A stretch of DNA of 64,000 bases from Lederbergia galactosidilytica. Its GTDB lineage: Bacteria > Bacillota > Bacilli > Bacillales > Bacillaceae_C. The notes beneath the pieces were generated by a model. It ran no database searches and was not told the DNA's origin. It saw only the letters and a list, made by a program, of their open reading frames with translations. The DNA lies in the NCBI RefSeq assembly GCF_017873565.1, contig NZ_JAGGKH010000006.1, positions 186,001 to 250,000 of the forward strand, read 5' to 3'. The position numbers and the translations under genes were made by a program. Of the stretch, positions 29,631 to 38,734 are shown in pieces; positions within the stretch are counted from its first letter, which is position 1; every line of letters begins with the position of its first letter.

Positions 29631-31784
29631 CTATTGTTTTATGTCAGGATACTCTATTCGCGAATGAAATATGCCATTTAAAGTTTCACAAAACACTTTT
29701 TTCACCTTTTCAATTTCTTTCAGGGTTAGATCACACTCATTAAACTGTCCATCAAGTAATTTATCCTGAGCAATTTGATGAACAAGTGTGCGAATCTCAT
29801 CTGGTGTTGGATTTGTTTTGGAACGAACAGCTGCTTCAACGCTATCTGCCATACTAATTATAGCGATTTCTTTTGTTTGCGGCTTCGGCCCTGGATATCT
29901 AAATTCACTTTCAGTAATTTTTTCATTTTCCTTTTTTGCCTTATAATAAAAGAATTTTAAAAGACTTGTACCATGATGCTGTTCCGCGATATCTACAATC
30001 TCTTTCGGTAGTTTATGTTTTTTTAATTCCTCCGCCCCATCTGTTGTATGCGCCAGAATAATATCACGACTGGTTTCAGGGGGCAATTGATCATGAGGGT
30101 TCTCGATATTCAATTGATTCTCAATAAAAAAAGGCGGCCTTTTTGTCTTTCCTATATCATGGTAATAACAACCAACCCTGGCTAGAAGTCCATTTGCTCC
30201 GATTGCTTCACATGCAGATTCCGCTAAATTGGCAACCATCACACTATGATGATAAGTGCCTGGCGTTTCAGTTAATAATTTCTTCAATAAAGGGTGATTT
30301 GGGCTTGAGAGCTCAATTAATCTCATTGTTGATAAAATACCAAATCCTGCCTCAAAAAACGGCAACAAACCGATGGTAAATACAGCTGAAAGCAAACCAG
30401 AAACGACCGCATATAAAGCATAATATAAATATTCTACAGGTGCATACTGTCCATTTCCACCAAACATTAAAAATAAAATTAACAGCAAATTAATTAAGGA
30501 AATGAAAATTCCGGCACGTAAAATATGATTTCTTTCATTATGTCCTGATAAAAGTAAAACACCTGCTAGCCCACTAAAGAGTATGTAAATGGCGACCTCC
30601 ACGTTAATCGTTCCCGCGATACCATCATGAAAAACAATACTCCCACAAGCTGCGAGCATGATCGTCATGATAAGGGCAAACCGTTCATTCATCAATATTT
30701 TAATTAACATTGGTGCCATTGCCGCCGGAAAAATATAGGCAATATCATTTAACTCAGCATCTATAAGGCCTACAATCTTCATCACTACTAAGGAACAAAT
30801 GAAGATAAAACTTGATAAAAGCAGATAATTTTGCTTCTTTTCTTCAGGTAGATCAACTCGTGAAAAATAAATATAAACCGAACCAATAACTAGAATAACG
30901 AATAAAACGAGTCCAACTAGTGGCTTTATAGTAGGGTTACTTTTTAATAATCCTAATAGTTCCAACTGACGATATGTATCTCGATCAATTAAATGTCCTT
31001 CTTGAACAACTATTTGCCCCTGTAAGATTTTGACTGGCTCAACCTCTGCCATCGCTTGTTTTTTTCGTTCTTCCGTTAATTCGGGGTCATATAATTCGGT
31101 TGGTACAATCGCATATTGTCCCAGTTCCTCTCCTGCCTTCACTAGCGATTCAGGCAAACCTGCTGCTCTAATTTGTCTTTGTACAAGCTTTTTTGCATCA
31201 TTCAGGCCATCTTCACGGATTTCTTCAGTCATTGCTGACTCCACATATTGGATCACAACATTTTTTGTTGTTTGTAAATCAGTCTCTTTTGCTTGTAAAA
31301 GCGAAAGTAATATCGTATCCGAAATAGAATCTGTAATATCCTCTGACACATTCTCTGTTAATTTCGATTTCAATACTTTCAATCTTTCTTCTATAGCAAC
31401 CTCTTTTGTTTTTTCTGTTTCTTTTTTGTCTTTCTCTTTCAGTTCTTGATCTGAATCATGATTAGTTTCCGTAACAAAATCAAAAATAGAAGTTAGTAAA
31501 GAAACACGATTTTGAGCCATTTCCTTTTTAAATACGTAAACTTTATCGACTGCTTCTGCTGCCTTTTCTCGCTCTTCCGCTGTCTTCATTTCATCCTCTA
31601 TTGTCTTAGGCGAACGAATCGTTTTATCAGCAACTTGGAATTTTTCCATATCATACGTCTCAGGCTTCATATTATGATATAGAATTAACAAAAGAACCAA
31701 AGCCAATAGACAATAAATTAATGCTGTGAATAGTTTAAAACTTAGAAATGAACGTATCTTACTAATATATGCTTGAAATTTCAT
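29631..31784 (-). CDS. pgpH: Cyclic-di-AMP phosphodiesterase PgpH (7TM-HD)
   Basis: A 717-residue membrane enzyme that degrades the second messenger c-di-AMP. Order of parts: one N-terminal helix (about 16-38), a large extracytoplasmic 7TMR-HDED domain (about 50-275), seven membrane helices (about 285-480) and a cytoplasmic HD domain with HHSVMVANLAE, CYYHDIGKTKRP and AEQHHGT metal-binding motifs. The ATG at 31782-31784 follows GGAGG by 5 bases. It heads the unit with ybeY and dgkA. Confidence 0.95.
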   Translation of the reverse strand: MKFQAYISKIRSFLSFKLFTALIYCLLALVLLLILYHNMKPETYDMEKFQVADKTIRSPKTIEDEMKTAEEREKAAEAVDKVYVFKKEMAQNRVSLLTSIFDFVTETNHDSDQELKEKDKKETEKTKEVAIEERLKVLKSKLTENVSEDITDSISDTILLSLLQAKETDLQTTKNVVIQYVESAMTEEIREDGLNDAKKLVQRQIRAAGLPESLVKAGEELGQYAIVPTELYDPELTEERKKQAMAEVEPVKILQGQIVVQEGHLIDRDTYRQLELLGLLKSNPTIKPLVGLVLFVILVIGSVYIYFSRVDLPEEKKQNYLLLSSFIFICSLVVMKIVGLIDAELNDIAYIFPAAMAPMLIKILMNERFALIMTIMLAACGSIVFHDGIAGTINVEVAIYILFSGLAGVLLLSGHNERNHILRAGIFISLINLLLILFLMFGGNGQYAPVEYLYYALYAVVSGLLSAVFTIGLLPFFEAGFGILSTMRLIELSSPNHPLLKKLLTETPGTYHHSVMVANLAESACEAIGANGLLARVGCYYHDIGKTKRPPFFIENQLNIENPHDQLPPETSRDIILAHTTDGAEELKKHKLPKEIVDIAEQHHGTSLLKFFYYKAKKENEKITESEFRYPGPKPQTKEIAIISMADSVEAAVRSKTNPTPDEIRTLVHQIAQDKLLDGQFNECDLTLKEIEKVKKVFCETLNGIFHSRIEYPDIKQ

Positions 31785-32093
31785 AACGGCCTCCATACCC
31801 TTTAATGGCTGACGGATATTCAGCTTACTAAAATGATAGCAGTTTTTTTAAACGAAAGCATTATTTTTTTAAATTTCCTAATAAGAAAGGCGTTAGTGAC
31901 TGTATAATGATGTGGAATTTGACGGAAAAGATGGACAGCTATGTTCACCCTTCCTAACAGCAAGCTCAACACGCATGTCACCCATTCCTTTTGCCTGTCC
32001 ATGAAATGTTGTCACAGAGTTTTAACCAATATTGTTTGCCAGCAAAAAGAAAATATTTTGAGCCAAGCATTAGTCAAATTTTATACATTCTTA
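31785..32093. other. Intergenic region between phoH and pgpH
   Basis: About 310 bases. It should hold the pgpH promoter, which I could not place with confidence. A 60-codon minus-strand frame at 31820-32002 has no ribosome binding site and no family resemblance. No repeat or strong hairpin is seen apart from the terminator at its right edge. Confidence 0.4.
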
Positions 32094-32129
32094 TAAAAAA
32101 ACCGTTTCACCCAATACAGGTAAAACGGT
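32094..32129 (-). terminator. Terminator of the yqfC-yqfD-phoH operon
   Basis: Minus strand ACCGTTTTACC pairs with GGTGAAACGGT (7-base loop), followed by seven T. It lies 12 bases after the phoH stop. Confidence 0.85.
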
Positions 32130-32141
32130 AAGTCAATTTGA

Positions 32142-33113
32142 TTAAGATCTTGGTAATTGATCATTACGTTCATAGGCTTGTATAATCTGAGAAACTAATG
32201 GATGGCGAACAACATCACTTTGATTCAGGTGAATGAAAGAAATGCCTTTAACATCTTTTAAGATAATTTCAGCCGCCATCAGTCCTGATGTAACGCCTTT
32301 TGGTAAGTCAACCTGACTCGAATCTCCAGTTATAACCATCTTTGATTCAAAACCTAAGCGTGTCAAAAACATTTTCATCTGCGCTTGAGTAGTATTCTGA
32401 GCCTCATCTAGAATAACAAACGCATCATCTAATGTTCTTCCCCGCATATAAGCAAGAGGAGCGATTTCAATTGTTCCACGGTCGATTAAGCGCTGTGTGT
32501 GCTCTGCCCCAAGAACATCGTTTAACGCATCATATAAAGGGCGTAAATAAGGATCTACCTTTTCCTTTAAATCACCAGGCAAAAAGCCTAGGCTTTCCCC
32601 AGCCTCAATTGCCGGACGCGTTAAGATAATTTTGTTCACATGATTCTTTTTCAATGCATTTACAGCCATTACAACAGCCAAATACGTTTTTCCAGTTCCA
32701 GCAGGTCCAATACCGAATACAAGATCATTTTTGCGGATCGAGTCTATATATTCACGTTGACCTAAAGTTTTTACGCGAATCGCTTTTCCCTTCGTATTTC
32801 TTGCAATCTCTTCATCAAAGAGATCTGCAAAATATTCAACTTTTCCTGCCTTAGCCATTTTAGAAGCGTAGGCTACATCCCTTTCACTCACTTGAATACC
32901 TTTACGGATAACCTTTAATAATTGCTTAATAATTTGCTGTACTATTTCAATATTTGTTTCTCCTGAAACCATTATCGCTTCGCCACGAGTTACTATAGAA
33001 ACATTCCATTGTTCTTCGAGTAAGCGAATATGACTATCCGCATTACCTAATAAAATATAGGCTTCTTCTGCGCTTTCTAACTCAATCTTTGCTGTTGTGT
33101 TTTCTTCAGACAT
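32142..33113 (-). CDS. phoH: PhoH family ATPase
   Basis: A 323-residue cytoplasmic P-loop ATPase of the PhoH family, linked to RNA metabolism but with no settled role. The N-terminal third resembles a KH-type RNA-binding fold (about 15-75); Walker A is GPAGTGKT at about 136-143 and Walker B FVILDEAQ at about 233-240. It lies between pgpH and the sporulation gene yqfD. The stop of yqfD is 3 bases before its ATG, so it is co-translated. Confidence 0.93.
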   Translation of the reverse strand: MSEENTTAKIELESAEEAYILLGNADSHIRLLEEQWNVSIVTRGEAIMVSGETNIEIVQQIIKQLLKVIRKGIQVSERDVAYASKMAKAGKVEYFADLFDEEIARNTKGKAIRVKTLGQREYIDSIRKNDLVFGIGPAGTGKTYLAVVMAVNALKKNHVNKIILTRPAIEAGESLGFLPGDLKEKVDPYLRPLYDALNDVLGAEHTQRLIDRGTIEIAPLAYMRGRTLDDAFVILDEAQNTTQAQMKMFLTRLGFESKMVITGDSSQVDLPKGVTSGLMAAEIILKDVKGISFIHLNQSDVVRHPLVSQIIQAYERNDQLPRS

Positions 33114-33116
33114 TCG

Positions 33117-34304
33117 TCAGTCTCCTTGAATGATTGGTTTTTCAATAGCAATGTTTTCTAAAACCTGAAAATTAATAGATAATGTAACTTTACCATTCTC
33201 TACTTTTTCTTGCAAAATTATTTCCTTATCGATACGAGCATCTGGAGGAATTTTCATTTTCAGATCTCTTCTGGCCAATTCTTTTGCTGCTACTAATGCT
33301 TCTTTTTTATTTAAATTTCTGTTGATCGCTTCCTTTTCTCGAATGGTCTTTTTTGCATATTGTACAGGTGTTTTTTTCCCTAGAAAGAAAATATCATTAT
33401 TTTCTATTTCCGTTTCGTATTTAGGAAATTCGATTTTACCGAATCCCCAAATAGGCAACTCCAATTTGCCCAAATTCAAAAAGTACTTTCGCATTTCTTT
33501 ACCTCCCAAAACTTCGAGAGGCGTATCAAGCGGGAAGCTAACTTCAGTGTTGTACCATGTATATCCCCAAACTTCTCCTTCCGCAATCACTGGGATCGGC
33601 TTATCCTCATGTCCAATTTCACCCGAGACAAGTATTTGGCCTTTTTCAACAAATTGGTCTTTTTTCACAACAGCTTTTCCTTTTTCTATAAACATTTTAG
33701 CGATTACAGCTTTTTTATTTGCTACAAGATGACGAGGACTCGCTTCTGCTATTTCATCTGGCTCTGTTTTTTGTACAACTTGAAAATGATAAGTTGTCCC
33801 TTTTAACTCAACACCAACCCATGTAAGATTATCAATTCTATCTGTTAGCTTTTTTTGGATCTTATCAGGTTTGTCAGAAAACAAATGCATAGAGCCTCTG
33901 ACAATGCCAAGATTTTCTAATTCTTTTCTTATTTTATGTTCTGTTTCTGGATCTGCACCATTGATTTGAATCCCCCATGTTATATTAGATAAAAATAAAA
34001 TGAGTACAAAAAAGAGTAAAATACCGATGGGAAATCCACTGTTTTTTAATGTTCTTTTCCAAAGGAAGGGTAATCCCTCCCCACGAATGAAATATAGGGA
34101 GCAATCAGCTTTCCTAGCTACACGGCGTAATTTATGTAGATCAGGCCATGTGATATAAAAGAACACTATTCCTTCATGGTTTCTTTTTACGCTCCATATA
34201 CTAATACCAGATCGTGCGAGCCGATTGATAAAGCGTTCCATTCCTTGTCCAGTTGCCTTCACTAATACTCTGCCTGTTAAAAAAGTAATCCATTTATTTT
34301 TCAA
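33117..34304 (-). CDS. yqfD: Sporulation protein YqfD
   Basis: A 395-residue protein of the YqfD family, expressed in the mother cell during sporulation in B. subtilis; molecular role unknown. The N-terminal 85 residues are basic and probably cytoplasmic (FINRLARSGISIWSVKR), one membrane helix follows (about 92-112), and the long C-terminal part (about 115-395) would lie outside the membrane. It is 12 bases downstream of yqfC in an operon conserved among endospore formers. Confidence 0.92.
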   Translation of the reverse strand: MKNKWITFLTGRVLVKATGQGMERFINRLARSGISIWSVKRNHEGIVFFYITWPDLHKLRRVARKADCSLYFIRGEGLPFLWKRTLKNSGFPIGILLFFVLILFLSNITWGIQINGADPETEHKIRKELENLGIVRGSMHLFSDKPDKIQKKLTDRIDNLTWVGVELKGTTYHFQVVQKTEPDEIAEASPRHLVANKKAVIAKMFIEKGKAVVKKDQFVEKGQILVSGEIGHEDKPIPVIAEGEVWGYTWYNTEVSFPLDTPLEVLGGKEMRKYFLNLGKLELPIWGFGKIEFPKYETEIENNDIFFLGKKTPVQYAKKTIREKEAINRNLNKKEALVAAKELARRDLKMKIPPDARIDKEIILQEKVENGKVTLSINFQVLENIAIEKPIIQGD

Positions 34305-34316
34305 CTAAGCCACTCC

Positions 34317-34601
34317 CTATTCATTCAAATAAAGAACTTCCTCTATATATCCTTCCAATAATATTTCTTCTGGTAGAATAGTTTTAAGAACAAATGATTT
34401 CCCCTTTATTAATAATTGACCCTGTTTAAGGAGTAACCGCAATTCATTATCTTTAAAAACGAGAAGACCTTTATGATTTTCAATGTAAATATGTAAATTT
34501 CCGACCATCGTTACCCGTGGAAGATCCATCATAATATCTGCAGGAAGTTCCATTTTTGATGTCATCCACTTTTTGATTTTCTTCGACCACTTTTCGCTCA
34601 C
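34317..34601 (-). CDS. yqfC: Sporulation protein YqfC
   Basis: A 94-residue protein with the YqfC family pattern LPADIMMDLPRVTMVGNLHIYIENHKGL (short segments shown: LPRVTMVGN, IENHKGL). It is conserved in endospore formers and precedes yqfD; its biochemical role is unknown. A GTG at 34599-34601 is the likely start because AAAGGGGG lies 9 bases upstream; the in-frame ATG 21 bases earlier overlaps that site. The ribosome binding site lies inside a hairpin (34611-34646). Confidence 0.88.
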   Translation of the reverse strand: MSEKWSKKIKKWMTSKMELPADIMMDLPRVTMVGNLHIYIENHKGLLVFKDNELRLLLKQGQLLIKGKSFVLKTILPEEILLEGYIEEVLYLNE

Positions 34602-34610
34602 AATAAAGAA

Positions 34611-34646
34611 CCCCCTTTCCACTCATGTGTATGAGCAAAAAGAGGG
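34611..34646 (-). promoter_or_regulatory. Hairpin covering the yqfC ribosome binding site
   Basis: Minus strand CCCTCTTT pairs with the Shine-Dalgarno stretch AAAGGGGG (one U-G pair), and an inner stem CTCAT/ATGAG closes a CACA-type loop. If transcribed in full it should hide the ribosome binding site of yqfC. Confidence 0.55.
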
Positions 34647-34740
34647 TTTCATCACTTGTTTTTATCTAAATTCTTCTTTCTATGTCCCAAATAAGGGGAA
34701 ACGAAATTACAATAAGATAAATATTTTCTTTAGGCACGTT

Positions 34741-35217
34741 TTATGCCCTTTTTCTAGTGTAAGGTTTTCTTGCCCTTGGCGGACCTAAGACCTCTGACAT
34801 GATAATTCCATTAATGATTTCTTTTTGTTGAAGATTAAATTCTGGCTGCTCCTTTTCAGGAAAAACTTTGGAACCAATGGTTTCCACCTTTTTACGCTGG
34901 CGTTTTTCTTCCTGGTTTAACTCACGTAATTTAGCTTCCATCTCTTCTTGTTTTTTATGAAAATCAGGTTGCTCTTTAAGTTGATTTGCAGCTTCCTTTA
35001 ATGTTTTAAATTCTGTAACTTCTTTTAACGTTTTAGGCTCTGTAACTTCTTTATAAGGAGGAGAAGGATCTTCCCAGTCTTCTTCCTTCTCCAATTGTAT
35101 TGGTCTCGTCTGAACAGGTCTTGGATGCTCAGATTGCTCTTTTTGATTTGTTAATTTACTTCGATTAAAAAGCAAGCTAACGATCGCAATAATAATAAAA
35201 ATGATAAATTGTTCCAC
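34741..35217 (-). CDS. yqfB: Membrane-anchored charged protein, yqfB-like by position
   Basis: A 158-residue protein: an N-terminal membrane helix (about 4-17), then a long, charged, probably extended or coiled tail rich in Glu, Lys and Gln, ending with basic RARKPYTRKRA. A 9-residue unit (KEVTE, P or F, KTL) is repeated in tandem at residues 56-64 and 65-73. It follows floA, as yqfB follows floA in B. subtilis, so it may be a partner of the flotillin and NfeD proteins; the sequence itself gives no function. The symbol rests on position only. Confidence 0.65.
   Translation of the reverse strand: MEQFIIFIIIAIVSLLFNRSKLTNQKEQSEHPRPVQTRPIQLEKEEDWEDPSPPYKEVTEPKTLKEVTEFKTLKEAANQLKEQPDFHKKQEEMEAKLRELNQEEKRQRKKVETIGSKVFPEKEQPEFNLQQKEIINGIIMSEVLGPPRARKPYTRKRA
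34999..35052 (-). repeat. Tandem 27-base repeat within the yqfB-like gene
   Basis: Two adjacent 27-base units differ at only a few bases and encode KEVTEPKTL and KEVTEFKTL; a third, degenerate unit (KEAAN) follows. The frame is preserved, as in recent tandem duplication. Confidence 0.7.
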
Positions 35218-35244
35218 AGGAGTTTCCCCCTTTCGTTAGGGCTA

Positions 35245-36237
35245 TCACTGGTCCTTTTGGTCATTCTTTGGTTGGGACATTTTTCCAATAGAGTCTCTCA
35301 TATCTGTATCGGCATCAATATTCTTCAGTGAATAATAATCCATTACACCGAGTTTTCCAGACCTAAGCGCTTCTGACATAGCTAAAGGTACCTCTGACTC
35401 TGCTTCGACAACTTTTGCTCTCATTTCTTCAACGCGGGCTTTCATTTCTTGCTCATTCGCAACAGCCATCGCTCTTCTTTCCTCAGCTTTTGCTTGAGCA
35501 ATCTTCTTATCTGCCTCTGCCTGATCTGTTTGGAGATGGGCTCCAATATTTTTACCGATATCGACATCTGCGATATCAATGGAGAGAATCTCAAATGCTG
35601 TACCGGAATCTAATCCCTTACTTAGAACTGTCTTTGAAATCATATCTGGATTTTCCAAAACCTTTTTATGGTTATCACTTGAACCAATGGTTGATACGAC
35701 CCCCTCACCTACACGGGCGATAACTGTATCTTCCCCAGCTCCCCCTACAAGGCGATCAATATTAGCACGAACAGTAATACGCGCTTTCGCTTTTACTTCA
35801 ATCCCGTCCATCGCTACACCCGCAATAAATGGTGTTTCAATAACTTTGGGATTAACACTCATTTGTACGGCTTCTAATACATTTCGACCGGCAAGGTCAA
35901 TGGCTGCTGCACGTTCAAATGATAATTCAATATTAGCGCGTTGTGCTGCAATTAGGGCGTTGACAACACGATTCACGTTTCCGCCTGCAAGATAATGACT
36001 CTCCAACTGGTTGGTTGTCACTTGAATCCCTGCTTTATGGGCCATAATTAATGGACTGACTACACGACTAGGAATAACGCGTCGTAATCTCATCCCAATC
36101 AATGTCACAATTCCAATTTTAACTCCTGCTGCTAAAGCTGAGATCCATAGTCCAATCGGTACAAACGTAAATAATACTAAAAGCACAATAATCCCAACGA
36201 CAATGGCTCCTATCAATAATATCATATCTGTTGGCAT
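35245..36237 (-). CDS. floA: Flotillin-like protein FloA
   Basis: A 330-residue membrane protein organising functional membrane microdomains. The N-terminal hydrophobic hairpin (about 3-45) anchors it in the membrane; the SPFH/PHB-like domain spans about 60-220 and is followed by the alanine- and glutamate-rich coiled coil ([18 protein letters not shown], about 240-290) used in oligomerisation. It lies between the NfeD protease gene and the yqfB-like gene, as in the B. subtilis yqeZ-floA-yqfB operon. Confidence 0.95.
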   Translation of the reverse strand: MPTDMILLIGAIVVGIIVLLVLFTFVPIGLWISALAAGVKIGIVTLIGMRLRRVIPSRVVSPLIMAHKAGIQVTTNQLESHYLAGGNVNRVVNALIAAQRANIELSFERAAAIDLAGRNVLEAVQMSVNPKVIETPFIAGVAMDGIEVKAKARITVRANIDRLVGGAGEDTVIARVGEGVVSTIGSSDNHKKVLENPDMISKTVLSKGLDSGTAFEILSIDIADVDIGKNIGAHLQTDQAEADKKIAQAKAEERRAMAVANEQEMKARVEEMRAKVVEAESEVPLAMSEALRSGKLGVMDYYSLKNIDADTDMRDSIGKMSQPKNDQKDQ

Positions 36238-36270
36238 ATACTTTCCTCCCTATATTCATCTATTTCTATG

Positions 36271-37569
36271 TTATACTTCACGAACAACAATTCTTGATCC
36301 TTCTGCTTTAATAATTCTCACTTTTGTTTTCGCCTCAATATATCCTTCTGCGACAACATCAAGGCGTTCATCATCAATTACGACTGTACCAGATGGCCGT
36401 AAATCAGTTAAAGCAATTCCTTCTCTGCCAATTAAATCGAGCCGATTTACATTTGAAACATAGCCGCTCTCTGTATTGGTAGAATCTGTTAATATGAGTT
36501 TTTTGAAAAATTTCATTCGTTTACCAAACACCTTTATCATAATAATGATGGCGACCGCGGCAAGGAATAAGGCAATGATAACCGAAACCGCCATATAAAC
36601 AGTATTTTGTCCCGCCATAATAATACTACCGATGATCGCTACGGCTCCCAGGAGACCGGCAATTCCTCCCGGTAGGAAAAACTCCGCTACAACCAAGATA
36701 ATCCCGAGTATAAACAGAATCAAGGTTTCGTAACCTGCTAAACCGGCTATATAATGACCATAGAAGAACAAGACTAAGGCTGTTAACCCCATACCACCAG
36801 CTACTCCAAATCCCGGTGTATAGAGTTCTAATACAAGTCCTAAACTAGCAATTGATAATAATATTGGTACAACAACTGGATTTGTCACTAACTTTGCTAA
36901 CGACTCCGCAAAGGTACTTTGAACGGTTTGCGTATTTTCACCTTCATATCCCAATGTCGTTAAAAGCTCATCCATATTTTTTATCGTACCCTTTGAGTAT
37001 CCAACCTTCAAAGCATTATCCGCATCTAAGGTTAATAGATCTCCTTTTCTTTTAAGCTCCGGAAGGGAGACATCTCCTATCGCCATCGCTTTCGCAATTT
37101 CAGGGTCACGGCCTTTTTGCTTCGCAGCTCCTTCCATTGCTGCAACCCACATACTTTCCGCTTTTTCACCTGCCGTATTCCCATCTTGATTGATTATAGC
37201 GGAAGCGCCCATCGTTGCATTCGACGTCATATAAATTTCATCTGTATGAAGAGCAATATATGAGCCGGCCGATAATGCGCGTGAGTCGATAAATGTAACA
37301 GTTTTGATATCAGTAGCTAATATGAGATTACCAATGTCCATTGCCGCATCTACAGCACCACCAGGGGTGTTCATATCAAATATAATGATCTCTGCTTTTT
37401 CCTTCTCAGCTTCATTGATCGCACGGTTTAAATATTTCTCTAAACCTTTTGTAACATCTTCTTTGATTGGAATTACATAGACATTAGCCTTTTCTCCTTC
37501 CGCAGACACAGGCACAAACGCAAGAATGGCTGCAAAAGAAAGACATATTGCAATCACTACTTTTCTCAT
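36271..37569 (-). CDS. yqeZ: NfeD-family membrane-bound serine protease (YqeZ)
   Basis: A 432-residue protein that works with flotillin-type proteins. A signal peptide (about 1-23, ending VSAEG) is followed by a ClpP-like domain with MNTPGGAVDAA and the active-site segment SAGSY at about 100-104, then four to five membrane helices (about 235-345) and a C-terminal OB-fold NfeD domain (about 375-432). The second of two adjacent ATGs (37567-37569) has the better spacing (6 bases) from GGAGG. It is the first gene of yqeZ-floA-yqfB. I found no sigma-W promoter matching the consensus I remember. Confidence 0.92.
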   Translation of the reverse strand: MRKVVIAICLSFAAILAFVPVSAEGEKANVYVIPIKEDVTKGLEKYLNRAINEAEKEKAEIIIFDMNTPGGAVDAAMDIGNLILATDIKTVTFIDSRALSAGSYIALHTDEIYMTSNATMGASAIINQDGNTAGEKAESMWVAAMEGAAKQKGRDPEIAKAMAIGDVSLPELKRKGDLLTLDADNALKVGYSKGTIKNMDELLTTLGYEGENTQTVQSTFAESLAKLVTNPVVVPILLSIASLGLVLELYTPGFGVAGGMGLTALVLFFYGHYIAGLAGYETLILFILGIILVVAEFFLPGGIAGLLGAVAIIGSIIMAGQNTVYMAVSVIIALFLAAVAIIIMIKVFGKRMKFFKKLILTDSTNTESGYVSNVNRLDLIGREGIALTDLRPSGTVVIDDERLDVVAEGYIEAKTKVRIIKAEGSRIVVREV

Positions 37570-37783
37570 CATTTTCCTCCTTTCCGAAGCATATCTATCT
37601 TTCATACGAATAAAACTAAGAAAAGGATTCAAAATAACATGAAGTAAATTTGCGAGGATTTGCTGTATTTTCAGCTAAAACGATCCCAAAATCCCATTGC
37701 AAACGCCTTCCCAGCTAGTTCCTAGCGGCTGGATGTTTCCATTAACTTTAAAGAATACAAGTTTATTTCTACCGTGTAATAGT
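37570..37783. other. Intergenic region before yqeZ
   Basis: About 215 bases upstream of yqeZ. It should contain its promoter. One short hairpin (CCAG-CTAG with CTAG-CTGG, near 37711-37732) is seen. No gene is visible. Confidence 0.35.
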
Positions 37784-37820
37784 GAAAAAAGCCGACAAGC
37801 TATCGCTTATCAGCTTTTTC
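37784..37820 (-). terminator. Terminator downstream of rpsU-yqeY
   Basis: Minus strand AAAAAGCTGATAAGC pairs with GCTTGTCGGCTTTTTT (one G-U pair) across GATA, followed by a T-run. It is about 100 bases after the yqeY stop. Confidence 0.75.
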
Positions 37821-37921
37821 AGAGGACCCACGAGACGTGAGTCTGAACGGTCTTTCGCCCAAAAAATTGTGGCCATTTTGACCGTTTCATCTGTAATTGG
37901 CAATTTCGCCTTTGGGGTTCA

Positions 37922-38368
37922 TTATGATAAATGTTTTTGAACAAGTTTGCTAACCAATGAGCCATCAGCTTTGCCTTTTACCTTTGGCATTAGTACACCC
38001 ATGACCTTACCCATATCTGCTTTCGAAGAAGCTTTTGTTTCTGCAATAGCCTCAGCGACGATCGCTTCTACTTCCTCTTCACTCAGCTGAGTAGGCATGT
38101 ATTCTTGTACAAAAACAAGTTCGCTTTGAATTTTCGTTACAAGGTCATCGCGACCTGCTTTTTCAAATTCATGGAGGGAGTCCTTGCGTTGTTTCACTTC
38201 ACGAGAAAGAACTGTCAATTCTTCATCCTCGGTTAATTGTTTTTTTCCGAGCTTAATGGCTTCATTTTGAATAGCTGCTTTTAGCATTCGAACGACAGAC
38301 AATCTGTCTTTTTCTTTGCTTTTCATCGCTTGTTTCATATCTTCATTTAATTTGTCATGAAGACTCAT
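37922..38368 (-). CDS. yqeY: GatB/YqeY domain protein
   Basis: A 148-residue helical protein related to the tRNA-binding tail of the amidotransferase subunit GatB. The family pattern is seen at the start ([27 protein letters not shown]) and in [21 protein letters not shown] near the C-terminus. The precise function is unresolved; a tRNA-related role is suspected. It is 14 bases after rpsU and transcribed with it, as in many Firmicutes. Confidence 0.93.
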   Translation of the reverse strand: MSLHDKLNEDMKQAMKSKEKDRLSVVRMLKAAIQNEAIKLGKKQLTEDEELTVLSREVKQRKDSLHEFEKAGRDDLVTKIQSELVFVQEYMPTQLSEEEVEAIVAEAIAETKASSKADMGKVMGVLMPKVKGKADGSLVSKLVQKHLS

Positions 38369-38382
38369 GGTCGCACCCTCTT

Positions 38383-38556
38383 TTAAAACTTGCGTTTTCT
38401 TGCTGCTTCAGACTTCTTCTTACGTCTTACGCTTGGCTTTTCATAAAATTCGCGCTTTCTATATTCTTGCAAAGTACCAGTTTTAGAAACTGTACGTTTA
38501 AAGCGGCGAAGAGCATCTTCAAGCGATTCGTTTTTACGAACAACTGTTTTTGACAT
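38383..38556 (-). CDS. rpsU: Ribosomal protein bS21
   Basis: A 57-residue, very basic small-subunit protein with the usual N-terminus ([20 protein letters not shown]) and lysine- and arginine-rich tail ([14 protein letters not shown]). The ATG at 38554-38556 gives the normal length and follows a GGGAGGGA site; a longer open frame upstream is not part of the protein. It is driven by the promoter at 38632-38660. Confidence 0.98.
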   Translation of the reverse strand: MSKTVVRKNESLEDALRRFKRTVSKTGTLQEYRKREFYEKPSVRRKKKSEAARKRKF

Positions 38557-38631
38557 TTCTCTTTCCCTCCCTCCGAACATTACAATCACATGTTCATACA
38601 TGGAAACCCACGTACCATGCAATTATATAAT

Positions 38632-38660
38632 AAGGCTATTATCTGGTCAACATTCTTTCT
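38632..38660 (-). promoter_or_regulatory. Sigma-A promoter of rpsU-yqeY
   Basis: Minus strand TTGACC (38655-38660), a 17-base spacer and a perfect TATAAT (38632-38637), about 75 bases before the rpsU ATG. Confidence 0.8.
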
Positions 38661-38734
38661 TCTGAAATGTATTCTCTTTTTTATTTGCATGTCCTGCAAA
38701 CACTCCCCATATGTTATTTATAAGGGGGTTGGAC

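Noticed and set aside
31820-32002. A minus-strand frame of 60 codons between phoH and pgpH
   Set aside because: No ribosome binding site, and the residue pattern does not resemble a structured or membrane protein.
37570-37783. Possible sigma-W promoter before yqeZ
   Set aside because: GGAAAC- and TGAAAA-like words are present, but none has a CGTA-type -10 at 16-17 bases.
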